Assembly: GCF_900544955.1 (NCBI RefSeq)
Contig: NZ_UQXD01000020.1
Location: forward strand, 1 to 40,493
Length of the DNA: 40,493 nucleotides
Direction of reading: 5' to 3'
DNA from: an uncultured Oscillibacter sp.
Lineage (GTDB): Bacteria; Bacillota; Clostridia; Oscillospirales; Oscillospiraceae
Of the stretch, positions 14,220-23,176 are shown one piece after another (positions within the stretch are counted from its first letter, which is position 1; each line of letters begins with the position of its first letter). A program made the position numbers and the translations under genes. The notes beneath the pieces are model-generated. The model was not told the DNA's origin. It was given only the letters and a program-made list of their open reading frames with translations, and did not search any database.

Positions 14220-16508
14220 ATGAAGCGGTGGTATTTGGACACAATCCATACGATCAGGCAGTTCAAGCTCAAAAGCGTCTTTTTCCTGTTCTACTTTTTG
14301 CTGATTCTCTTCGCCATGCTGTTCATCGGCATCTTCTCCGCCTACATCTACCGCATGTACTTTCAGAACTTTTCAAAGACCCAGGAGCTGACCCTGAACT
14401 CCTACCTGTCGCAGGTCTCGGAAAAGCTGGACAACTCCATCTACTTCCTCAGCGAATCGGTGATCACCCTGTCCCGAAACGACAATGTGGTGAACGCCAT
14501 CGTGGTCCCCACCCTCAGCGACGTGACCCGGAATTTTGAGATCATGTCCCTGCTGCGCTCCACCGTGGACAGCTCCGCCTACCTGGATTACATCTGCCTC
14601 TACGAGACCACCAACCAGGGCCTGCTGACCTCCCGCTACACCCTTCCCAACAAAGCGGACTCCTACTACGCGGATGTGCTGGCCTACTGTCTGGACGAGG
14701 ACAACTGGACGCTGCTCAGCGACGTCAAAAACCGCCAGCGCTCCGGGCTGGTGGTCTACCAAGACGCCATCTTCCTGACCCACGGCTTCATCTCCGGCAA
14801 CGGCCAGTTTCTGGGAATTCTGATTGCCCAGGTGAACGCGGAGCAGCTGTTCTCCCGGCTGGGGGAGACCATCGCCGACACGCCCTACGCGGTGGAGATC
14901 CAAACCGCCCAGGGCGCCCGCCTCTACCGCAGCGGCGCGGAGGGCAGCGGCCTGGGGACGGTGCGCCTGCGCTCCGGCTACTCCCAGTGGAGCTATCTCC
15001 TCTCCTTCCCCCAGGCCATGCGCTTCTCCGTGGGCACCTATTTCAAGAGCATCCTGCCCTTCCTGCTGATTCTGCTGGCGGTGGGCTTCGTCTGCTCCCT
15101 GCTGATCGCCCAGCAGTTCTACAAGCCCATCAACCAGCTCCTGCTGTCGGTCACCCGGGACCGCCTGCCCTCCCGGGCCAGCGCGCCGGCGGACCGGGCA
15201 GGGCGCAGCGAGGTGGAGATGCTGACCCTCACCTACCAGCAGATGCAAAACGACCAGCGGGCCGCCCGGGACTTCATCTTACAGGCGCGGCCGGAGCTGG
15301 AATCCAATCTGCTGCTGGATCTGATCGCGGGCCGGGCCCCCCAGGGCGCCGCGCTGGACCAGCAGCTCCACGCCATGCAGAGCGCGCTGGTCTCCCAAGG
15401 CGCCTACCAGTGCTTCATCATGAAATCCCTCCACACGCTGGAGAGCGGAAATTTGGTGAACTACATTTTCTTCCGGCAGGTGCAGGCGGTGTTGCTGCAG
15501 ACCATCCGGCCGGAGTGGGGCACCCTGTACTTCCTGCGGCCGGACAGCGACCGGAACATCTTCGTGCTGCAATACGCCCCGAACTTCTCCGCCGCCAAGA
15601 TGAACCAGATCAAAAAGCAGTTTCTCTCCGAGGCCCAGCAGCAATTGCGCACCGTCAGCGAGGGGATTCTCCTCTCCTGCGGGGAGATCTGCCAGACATT
15701 GAGCGATCTCAGCCTCTCCTATCACGAGGCCAAGGAGACCCTCCGGAAGACCCTCTACTACGCAGCCGAGGGCGGCCCGGAGGGCCACGGGGAGCCCGCG
15801 GGCGAGGAGGACGGCGACAGCCAGGCCGCCTACTTCGCCTCCCAGGCGGAGCGGTTCGACGCCTATCTCTCCCGGCACGACTTTGTGCTGGCCCAGACCC
15901 TGCTGACCCAGATGCTGAAGGAGGTGTGCGTCCCCTCCCGGGAGCTGCCCTTCATCCGGCAGACCTGCGTCCGCATCCTGGACCTTCTGGTGGAGCGGAC
16001 GCTGAACATGCCCGCGGCCCTCGTCCCCAAAAGCGGCGCGGGCAGCGGCGCCACCTTCCGCCAGCTGGACGGCCTGTCGGACCCCGGCGACATCTACCGC
16101 TTCATGACGGAGCAGACCTCCGGCCTGCTGGACACCATCCAGAAGGGGCTGAAAAACCGGCAGCTGCGGCTGTCTCTCCAGGCCAAGGAGTACATGCAGC
16201 AAAATTACAGCGACAGCAGCCTCTCCATCCGCCAGATCGCAGACGCCATCGGCATCAGCGAAACGTACCTCAGCAGCATCTTCGCCGAGTGCACGGGGGA
16301 GAATCTCATCACCTATCTGAACATCTACCGCATCCAGATCGCAAAGGACCTGCTGATCCGCACCCGCATCATGATCAAGGAGATCGGCTTCAAAACGGGC
16401 TTCAACACCATCCAAAACTTCAACCGTGTGTTCAAAAAGGTGGTGGGCCTCACCCCCGGCGAGTACCGCAAGCAGTACCGGACCCCCGACGAGCAGGACT
16501 TCGACTGA
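14220..16508 (+). CDS. Membrane-anchored AraC-family regulator with extracellular sensor
   Basis: A 762-residue one-component regulator. It has two transmembrane segments (about residues 18-44 and 274-298) enclosing an extracellular sensor region of about 230 residues, then a long cytoplasmic linker and a C-terminal AraC-type double helix-turn-helix (about 655-755, with LSIRQIADAIGISETYLSSIF and GFKTGFNTIQNFNRVFKKVVG). This architecture is seen in YesN/YtdP-like regulators of carbohydrate and polyol use in Firmicutes. ATG 14220 is chosen because CGGAGG (14207-14212) precedes it by seven bases; an ATG at 14145 lies within the -10 region. It faces the glycyl radical operon across a shared control region and probably activates it when ligand is sensed outside the cell. 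Confidence 0.9.
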   Translation: MKRWYLDTIHTIRQFKLKSVFFLFYFLLILFAMLFIGIFSAYIYRMYFQNFSKTQELTLNSYLSQVSEKLDNSIYFLSESVITLSRNDNVVNAIVVPTLSDVTRNFEIMSLLRSTVDSSAYLDYICLYETTNQGLLTSRYTLPNKADSYYADVLAYCLDEDNWTLLSDVKNRQRSGLVVYQDAIFLTHGFISGNGQFLGILIAQVNAEQLFSRLGETIADTPYAVEIQTAQGARLYRSGAEGSGLGTVRLRSGYSQWSYLLSFPQAMRFSVGTYFKSILPFLLILLAVGFVCSLLIAQQFYKPINQLLLSVTRDRLPSRASAPADRAGRSEVEMLTLTYQQMQNDQRAARDFILQARPELESNLLLDLIAGRAPQGAALDQQLHAMQSALVSQGAYQCFIMKSLHTLESGNLVNYIFFRQVQAVLLQTIRPEWGTLYFLRPDSDRNIFVLQYAPNFSAAKMNQIKKQFLSEAQQQLRTVSEGILLSCGEICQTLSDLSLSYHEAKETLRKTLYYAAEGGPEGHGEPAGEEDGDSQAAYFASQAERFDAYLSRHDFVLAQTLLTQMLKEVCVPSRELPFIRQTCVRILDLLVERTLNMPAALVPKSGAGSGATFRQLDGLSDPGDIYRFMTEQTSGLLDTIQKGLKNRQLRLSLQAKEYMQQNYSDSSLSIRQIADAIGISETYLSSIFAECTGENLITYLNIYRIQIAKDLLIRTRIMIKEIGFKTGFNTIQNFNRVFKKVVGLTPGEYRKQYRTPDEQDFD

Positions 16509-16529
16509 CCGGCCTCCCGCCGCGCAAAA

Positions 16530-16570
16530 CACCCCCCTGATGCAGAGGAGGACCTTGCATCAGGGGGGTG
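16530..16570. terminator. Terminator between the AraC-type gene and the GGGtGRT operon
   Basis: A perfect 15-bp stem (CACCCCCCTGATGCA, 11-base loop, complement) between convergent genes. On the minus strand GTTTTGCG follows; on the plus strand there is no T-run. The rest of 16571-16622 holds only a short GC-rich inverted repeat. Confidence 0.75.
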
Positions 16571-16622
16571 CTGCGCTGTCTGCCGCCGGTTCGGCGTACG
16601 CCGGCCGTCTCCCGGCGGGGAC

Positions 16623-17621
16623 TTACTTCTTGCTCTCGGCCACGGCGACGGCCACCGCCACGGTGGCGCCCACCATGGGGTTGTTGCCCATGCCCAGGAA
16701 GCCCATCATCTCCACGTGGGCGGGGACGGAGGAGGACCCGGCAAACTGGGCGTCGGAGTGCATCCGGCCCATGGTGTCGGTCATGCCGTAGCTGGCGGGG
16801 CCGGCGGCCATGTTGTCGGGGTGCAGGGTGCGGCCGGTGCCGCCGCCGGAGGCCACGGAGAAGTACCTCTTCCCCTGCTCGATGCACTCCTTCTTATAGG
16901 TGCCGGCCACCGGATGCTGGAACCGGGTGGGGTTGGTGGAGTTGCCGGTGATGGACACGTCCACCCCCTCCTTGTGCATGATGGCCACGCCCTCCCGGAC
17001 GTCGTCGGCGCCGTAGCAGCGGACGTTCGCCCGCTCGCCCTCGGAGTAGCGGATCTCCTGAACCACGCGCAGCTCGCCGGTATAGTAGTCAAACTGGGTC
17101 TGCACGTAGGTGAAGCCGTTGATGCGGGAGATGATCTGGGCGGCGTCCTTGCCCAGGCCGTTGAGGATGACCCGCAGGGGCTCCCGCCGGGCCTTGTTGG
17201 CGTTGCGGACGATGCCGATGGCGCCCTCGGCGGCGGCGAAGGACTCGTGTCCCGCCAGGAAGGCGAAGCACTTGGTCTCGTCCCGCAGCAGCATAGCGCC
17301 CAGGTTGCCGTGACCCAGGCCCACCTTCCGGTCCTCGGCAACAGACCCGGGGATGCAGAAGGCCTGCAGCCCCTCGCCGATGCACTCGGCGGCCTCGGCG
17401 GCGGTCTGCACGCCCTTCTTCAGGGCGATGGCGGCGCCCACGCAGTAGGCCCAGCAGGCGTTTTCAAAGCAGATGGGCTGAATGCCCTTGACAATCTCAT
17501 AGGGGTCGAAGCCGGCGGCGGTGCAGAGCTCCCGGCATTCCTCCACGCTGGAAATTCCATATTGGGACAGGACGGACTGAATTTTGTCGATCCGTCTCTC
17601 GTAGCTTTCAAACAGAGCCAT
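16623..17621 (-). CDS. GGGtGRT-family protein, function unknown
   Basis: A 332-residue protein recognised by SVASGGGTGRTLHPDN, with the family motif GGGTGRT at residues 259-265. Members of this uncharacterised family are named for that motif and typically sit beside a NifU-like gene, as here. The protein is soluble, Cys-rich in its first third (Cys28, 33, 51, 56, 60, 80, 89) and has several glycine-rich segments (GLGHGNLGAMLL, GNSTNPTRFQHPVAG). The last residues are small and hydrophobic (PMVGATVAVAVAVAESKK). ATG 17621 is preferred over a TTG nine bases earlier, with GGAAGGAG nine bases upstream. It starts about 21 bp after the NifU-like gene, clearly the same transcript. Nucleotide, metal or Fe-S binding are possible readings; none is proven. 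Confidence 0.88.
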   Translation of the reverse strand: MALFESYERRIDKIQSVLSQYGISSVEECRELCTAAGFDPYEIVKGIQPICFENACWAYCVGAAIALKKGVQTAAEAAECIGEGLQAFCIPGSVAEDRKVGLGHGNLGAMLLRDETKCFAFLAGHESFAAAEGAIGIVRNANKARREPLRVILNGLGKDAAQIISRINGFTYVQTQFDYYTGELRVVQEIRYSEGERANVRCYGADDVREGVAIMHKEGVDVSITGNSTNPTRFQHPVAGTYKKECIEQGKRYFSVASGGGTGRTLHPDNMAAGPASYGMTDTMGRMHSDAQFAGSSSVPAHVEMMGFLGMGNNPMVGATVAVAVAVAESKK

Positions 17622-17642
17622 GATTCTCAACTCCTTCCTTTC

Positions 17643-18335
17643 TCACTCGTGGCGGGGGTCGATGTACTTGGCGGCATTTTCAAACTGGCCGTAGTGCCCC
17701 TTGGCCTTCTCCATGGCCTCGTTGGCGTCCACGCCCTTTTTGATGCTGTCCATCATCTTGCCCAGGTTGATAAACTCGTATCCAACGATCTCGTCGCTGC
17801 CGTTCAGCGCCACCCGGGTCACGTAGCCCTCGGCCATCTCCAGGTAGCGGGGGCCCTTGGCCTTGGTGGCGAACATGGTGCCCACCTGGCTCCGCAGGCC
17901 CTTGCCCAAGTCCTCCAGAGAGGCGCCCACAGGCAGCCCCCCCTCGGAGAAGGCGGTCTGGGTGCGGCCATAGACGATCTGTAAAAACAGCTCCCGCATG
18001 GCGGTGTTGATGGCGTCGCACACCAGGTCGGTGTTCAGCGCCTCCAGCAGCGTCTTGCCGATGAGGATCTCGCTGGCCATGGCGGCGGAGTGGGTCATGC
18101 CGGAGCAGCCCAGCGTCTCCACCAGCGCCTCCTCGATGATGCCGTCCTTCACGTTCAGCGTCAGCTTGCAGGCGCCCTGCTGGGGGGCGCACCAGCCCAC
18201 GCCGTGGGTCAGGCCGGAGATGTCCTTGATTTCCTTGGCCTGGACCCATTTGCCCTCCTCGGGGATGGGCGCCGGACCATGGTACGCGCCCTTGGCCACA
18301 GGGCACATATTCTGCACTTCGGTAGAGTAGATCAT
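17643..18335 (-). CDS. NifU/IscU-like scaffold protein paired with GGGtGRT
   Basis: A 230-residue protein with an IscU-type core: GACKLTLNVKDGIIEEALVE, then LGCSGMTHSAAMASEILIGK followed by TLLEAL, parallel to the Fe-S scaffold pattern of a Cys before the first strand and a GC..A...S segment followed by GK.L.EA. Cys11, 49, 56, 77 and 106 are available as ligands. It is longer than IscU and has its own N-terminal segment (MCPVAKGAYHGPAPIPEEGKW) and a C-terminal tail. It is the first gene of a two-gene operon with the GGGtGRT protein. No cysteine desulfurase lies nearby, so general Fe-S assembly is not the obvious role. A dedicated Fe-S or metal-handling function with the partner is inferred. 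Confidence 0.85.
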   Translation of the reverse strand: MIYSTEVQNMCPVAKGAYHGPAPIPEEGKWVQAKEIKDISGLTHGVGWCAPQQGACKLTLNVKDGIIEEALVETLGCSGMTHSAAMASEILIGKTLLEALNTDLVCDAINTAMRELFLQIVYGRTQTAFSEGGLPVGASLEDLGKGLRSQVGTMFATKAKGPRYLEMAEGYVTRVALNGSDEIVGYEFINLGKMMDSIKKGVDANEAMEKAKGHYGQFENAAKYIDPRHE

Positions 18336-18409
18336 GTTCGTGCATTCCTTTCCTTACATGTATTGTTCGGAGCGCCGTTTTTCCCGGCTTCCGCAGGTTT
18401 TCCGTGTTA

Positions 18410-18438
18410 ATTATATCGGTAAACGATTACCTTGTCAA
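18410..18438 (-). promoter_or_regulatory. Consensus promoter of the NifU-like/GGGtGRT operon
   Basis: Minus strand: TTGACA (18433-18438), exactly 17 bases, TATAAT (18410-18415). Both hexamers are perfect, so the unregulated promoter should be very strong. The start codon lies about 70 bases downstream. Confidence 0.88.
18418..18431. promoter_or_regulatory. LacI-type operator inside the promoter spacer
   Basis: GGTAAACGATTACC is a near-perfect 14-bp palindrome (12 of 14 positions) with a central CG, the typical form of LacI/GalR-family operators. It lies entirely between the -35 and -10 hexamers, so a bound repressor would exclude RNA polymerase. No LacI-family gene is in this window. Confidence 0.6.
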
Positions 18439-18515
18439 GCGACGGGAGACGGTTCCGGCGAATTTCCAGCCGTTAATTTTTGCCCGTTTTTCCTGCGGCA
18501 ACAATGGCCGCTCCG

Positions 18516-19433
18516 TCATGCCCGCCCCACCGCGGCGGAATAGGGCCGGTCCCGGCGCACCGGCGGCGTGCACCGCAGCACACCGGCGTCCCGCAGGGCC
18601 AGAAGCCGCAGATAGAGCCACCCGTCCCCCACCCCGGGCAGGCCGCCGAGCACCCGGCCCAGAAGTGGGCCGATTGGCACCGTCTCCCCCGCAGGCAGGG
18701 CCGCCAGCAGGGCGAAATCGTAAAAATCTGCCGGTACGCTCACCAGCTCCCCGTTGACCACCGCCCGCAGAGGGGCGTTCTCCTCCGCCAGGCGGCGCCA
18801 CTCTATGGCCCGGGCCAGACGCTGGGACGGCGCCAGCACCGCCTCCCCCGCCGAGAGGGGCGCCAGGGCCTCCGGCGCCACCTCACCCAGTCCCCGGTAG
18901 ACGCAGGCGGCGCCGTCCCCCCGCACCCGCTCCCGGGGCAGGCAGACCTGGCTGACAGGGACATCCGCGCCCTCCAGCAGGCGGCAGGCAAAGGCCACGC
19001 CGCAGCGGTCCTCCGGGCACCAGGGGGCATACCACATCCGGACGGCCTCTCCCGCCCGGATCGCCGCCTTCAACCGCTCCAGCTCCGCCAGCCGCCGCTG
19101 CCAGTCCTCCCCGAAGTCCGCCTCCGACCGGAAGGCGCTCCACAGCCCCTCCAGAACCGCCCGCCGCTCCGACAGCAACGGGTCCTCCATACCGGAGAGG
19201 CGGCCCATGGACAACCCCAGGGACAGGCACACCACCTCACCCGGGCCGCCGCCCAAATCCGGGCCGAGCCAGACCCGCTCCTCCCACCGAGGGGCGGGCG
19301 CCTTCAGCGGAGGCGCCCCTTCCTCCGCCGGCCGGAGGACCGGGCTCCAGCCCACCGTCTCCCGGTCCCCGGGGCGGTGGCTTTTGGCCTGTCGCAGGCT
19401 TCCTGCGGCGCTCTCGTCAAATACCAATTCCAT
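18516..19433 (-). CDS. DUF1835/DUF3658-type protein, function unknown
   Basis: A 305-residue soluble protein. The N-terminus (MELVFDESAAGSLRQAK) and the following LSLGLSMGRLSG resemble DUF1835-type proteins of Firmicutes, whose role is not established. The middle has WYAPWCPEDRCGVAFACRLL, and the C-terminal third (PIGPLLGRVLGGLPGVGDGWLY) looks like the DUF3658-type region predicted to bind nucleic acid. GGGAGGG at 19443-19449 precedes ATG 19433. It follows hppA in the same direction after a hairpin, so it may be transcribed by read-through. Nothing was recognised between its stop and the promoter at 18438. Confidence 0.75.
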   Translation of the reverse strand: MELVFDESAAGSLRQAKSHRPGDRETVGWSPVLRPAEEGAPPLKAPAPRWEERVWLGPDLGGGPGEVVCLSLGLSMGRLSGMEDPLLSERRAVLEGLWSAFRSEADFGEDWQRRLAELERLKAAIRAGEAVRMWYAPWCPEDRCGVAFACRLLEGADVPVSQVCLPRERVRGDGAACVYRGLGEVAPEALAPLSAGEAVLAPSQRLARAIEWRRLAEENAPLRAVVNGELVSVPADFYDFALLAALPAGETVPIGPLLGRVLGGLPGVGDGWLYLRLLALRDAGVLRCTPPVRRDRPYSAAVGRA

Positions 19434-19486
19434 CACGGCGATCCCTCCCCTGTTTTCTCGATCGTATCACGGTCCCGGCAACGGCA

Positions 19487-19519
19487 CAAGCCGCCCGCCC
19501 CTCCGGGGCGGGCGGCTTG
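19487..19519 (-). other. GC-rich hairpin between hppA and the DUF1835 gene
   Basis: A perfect 15-bp stem (CAAGCCGCCCGCCCC and complement, three-base loop) immediately after the hppA stop. No T-run follows on the minus strand, so termination would be partial at most; it may also stabilise the hppA mRNA. Confidence 0.55.
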
Positions 19520-19532
19520 GCAAAACCGCATC

Positions 19533-21620
<2,088 letters not shown>

Positions 21621-21664
21621 GTTCTCCACTCCTCCATTGTTGTTTGATGGGATGGGTTTTTTCC

Positions 21665-21692
21665 ATTCTAGCATAGCTGGCCGGTTTTTCAA
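21665..21692 (-). promoter_or_regulatory. Promoter of hppA
   Basis: Minus strand TTGAAA (21687-21692), 16 bases, TAGAAT (21665-21670) with an extended -10 (TGC). The leader is about 40 bases. Confidence 0.65.
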
Positions 21693-21802
21693 GGAATATT
21701 TTCCCGTTTGTTGCGTAACCATACGTGGTTTTCTGTTTTGACCAAAAACTTTTTGCAATCTTCTTACAAGATTTCTATTGCATTTTCCCCCATTGGCCAA
21801 AA

Positions 21803-21833
21803 AGCGCCCCGGGACGAGCCGTCCCGGGGCGCT
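21803..21833 (-). terminator. Terminator of the IseA-like lipoprotein gene
   Basis: A 13-bp perfect stem (AGCGCCCCGGGAC, loop GAGCC, complement) directly after the stop codon, followed on the minus strand by TTTTGG. Confidence 0.85.
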
Positions 21834-21840
21834 CTGCCGC

Positions 21841-22509
21841 TCAGTATACCAATCGGAAATCCGTGAACACCCAGCGGTCTCCGGTGAAGACGTAGGGGAA
21901 GGACCAGTACTCCAGGCCGGTGACGGTGGCCTGATCCCCGTCCAGCAGTTCCACCGTCACATGGACGGAGTACTCCCCCGGGGCCACCTCCTCCGGCAAG
22001 ACCTGGACGGCGCCCTTGCCGGCATCCCGGCTGCGGCCGGTGCCGGTCACGTACAGTGCGCCGTCAATGTCCCGGTACATGGGCCGCTCGTCCCCGGCGG
22101 CCAGCAGCCGCTCCGTCACCTCCGGGGAGAAGCTGCCGTTCAGATAGGTCCGCAGATCCTCCAGCTCCTCCATCCCCCGGAAGGCCACCCGGCGGTAGGC
22201 CGCGCCGTCCTGGAGCACCACCTCGCCCGTATCCGGCAGCGGCGTGAGGACAAACCAGCCGTAGGCTGTCACCGCCCGGTTGTAGGCGGTGACGATCTCC
22301 TCCTCCGACAGCGGCCGGGGCGCCGCCGCGATCTGGGCGGCGGACAGCGGCTCTCCGCCGCGGGCAGCCTCCGGCCCGGGGACCGATCCGGTCTCCGCCG
22401 GTGCGCCCCGCTCCGCTCCGGTCCCATCCGCGGCGGGCGCCTGCCCCGCACAGCCCGCCAGCAGCAGCGCCGAGAGCAGCAGCGCCGGCAGGAACACTCT
22501 TCGTTTCAT
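21841..22509 (-). CDS. IseA-like lipoprotein (putative DL-endopeptidase inhibitor)
   Basis: A 222-residue exported lipoprotein. The signal peptide MKRRVFLPALLLSALLLAGC has the lipobox LAGC at residue 20 and is followed by an Ala/Gly/Pro/Glu linker of about 40 residues. The remaining domain (LSEEEIVTAYNRAVTAYGWF to WVFTDFRLVY) follows the IseA/YoeB layout: a Y.RV strand, LRTYLNGSFSPEVTERLL, a DIDGALYV strand, and a final WVFTDF. IseA of Bacillus binds and inhibits D,L-endopeptidases that cut peptidoglycan. ATG 22509 follows GGAGGGGAAGG; the frame extends 11 codons upstream without a ribosome site. With the M23 enzyme elsewhere in the window it may belong to wall-turnover control, but the target is unknown. 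Confidence 0.78.
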   Translation of the reverse strand: MKRRVFLPALLLSALLLAGCAGQAPAADGTGAERGAPAETGSVPGPEAARGGEPLSAAQIAAAPRPLSEEEIVTAYNRAVTAYGWFVLTPLPDTGEVVLQDGAAYRRVAFRGMEELEDLRTYLNGSFSPEVTERLLAAGDERPMYRDIDGALYVTGTGRSRDAGKGAVQVLPEEVAPGEYSVHVTVELLDGDQATVTGLEYWSFPYVFTGDRWVFTDFRLVY

Positions 22510-22661
22510 ACCCTTCCCCTCCTCCAAAGACCGTCCGCCCACACCAGCGGCCCCAGCCCGTAAAGGGTGCTTCTTCCCATTTCAGCGTACCACATTTGTT
22601 TGTAAAATGCCATGGCATTTTTGCTTTTTTTCGACCGGTTTCCCCTTTTTGGCCGGAAAAA

Positions 22662-22685
22662 GCCGCCCGGCCTCAGCCGGACGGC
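22662..22685 (-). terminator. Second terminator of the microgene transcript
   Basis: A 10-bp stem with one mismatch (GCCGCCCGGC and GCCGGACGGC, loop CTCA). On the minus strand it is followed by TTTTT. It lies 64 bases beyond the first terminator. The interval 22510-22661 upstream of the IseA-like gene shows no clear promoter. Confidence 0.6.
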
Positions 22686-22748
22686 GGGACGTATCGTCAA
22701 CGGGCTCTGCCCCGGTGCTTCTCACGCTGTGCCCAAAAAAAGAAAAAC

Positions 22749-22767
22749 CCACGCCTGCCGGGCGTGG
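22749..22767 (-). terminator. Terminator of the 26-codon gene
   Basis: A 7-bp stem (CCACGCC, five-base loop, GGCGTGG), extended by a wobble base. The minus strand continues GGTTTTTCTTTTTTTGGG, a strong T-tract. It lies 20 bases after the stop codon of the small gene. Confidence 0.88.
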
Positions 22768-22786
22768 TTCTGTCTTTGTTTGCCTC

Positions 22787-22867
22787 TTACCGCTCACTGG
22801 AGCTCCAGGTATCGCCGCTGAAGATCAGATCGTCCACATCGCTGCTGCGAAACATCGCATTCATCAT
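22787..22867 (-). CDS. Microprotein gene, 26 codons, function unknown
   Basis: A complete small transcription unit: promoter at 22902-22930, AGGAGG at 22877-22882, a start codon nine bases later, a TAA stop at 22787-22789 and a strong terminator at 22749-22767. The peptide starts MMNAMFRSSDVDDLIF and ends TWSSSER. It is acidic in the centre, has no Cys and no hydrophobic membrane stretch, and is not obviously a signal or leader peptide. Two competing starts (22871 and 22860) open other frames of 24 and 11 codons; the 22867 start has the best ribosome spacing and the most protein-like composition. It does not resemble any family I recognise. A regulatory RNA with an incidental ORF is the main alternative. 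Confidence 0.6.
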   Translation of the reverse strand: MMNAMFRSSDVDDLIFSGDTWSSSER

Positions 22868-22901
22868 TCATTCACGCCTCCTCTCTTTGATTGTTGATCT
22901 T

Positions 22902-22930
22902 ATCATACCAGATCGCGCCGAAAAACGCAA
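22902..22930 (-). promoter_or_regulatory. Promoter of the microprotein gene
   Basis: Minus strand TTGCGT (22925-22930), 17 bases, TATGAT (22902-22907). The expected start is near 22895, giving a leader of about 28 bases. Confidence 0.65.
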
Positions 22931-23027
22931 GGCCCGTTTTGGCGTATTGTATGAAGTTTGTGTTAATTTTTTGTAGAATCTGCTGATTTTGGGGTGAGCG
23001 TGTGCAAAACGCCCGGAAGACGCGGAA

Positions 23028-23039
23028 TTTCCCGGGAAA
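23028..23039. promoter_or_regulatory. 12-bp perfect palindrome upstream of the phosphoesterase gene
   Basis: TTTCCCGGGAAA lies about 50 bases upstream of the extended -10 at 23089-23097, between the divergent microgene and phosphoesterase promoters. It could be a regulator site; no family match is claimed. Confidence 0.25.
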
Positions 23040-23088
23040 GTTGCGAACTCTTTGTATATTTTTTCTCTCGCCCTGTAAATACTTCCTA

Positions 23089-23097
23089 TGTTATAAT
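23089..23097 (+). promoter_or_regulatory. Extended -10 promoter of the phosphoesterase-mnmG operon
   Basis: TGTTATAAT is a perfect -10 with the TGn extension; no clear -35 is present. The leader of about 70 bases contains a 7-bp hairpin (23126-23143, ACGCGCC-TTCC-GGCGCGT) followed by TTT, which could act as a weak attenuator. Confidence 0.55.
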
Positions 23098-23176
23098 ACG
23101 TTACGATTTTCAACGGTTTGATTTTACGCGCCTTCCGGCGCGTTTTCCGCCCGGCGGCGAAGGGGGCCGCCCTGTC

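Noticed and set aside
22787..22871. The 24-codon frame starting at 22871 as the microgene product
   Set aside because: Its start is only five bases from the AGGAGG site and the composition (Gln, Arg, Cys-rich, LQRRYLELQ end) is less protein-like than the frame starting at 22867. It is kept as an alternative, not called.
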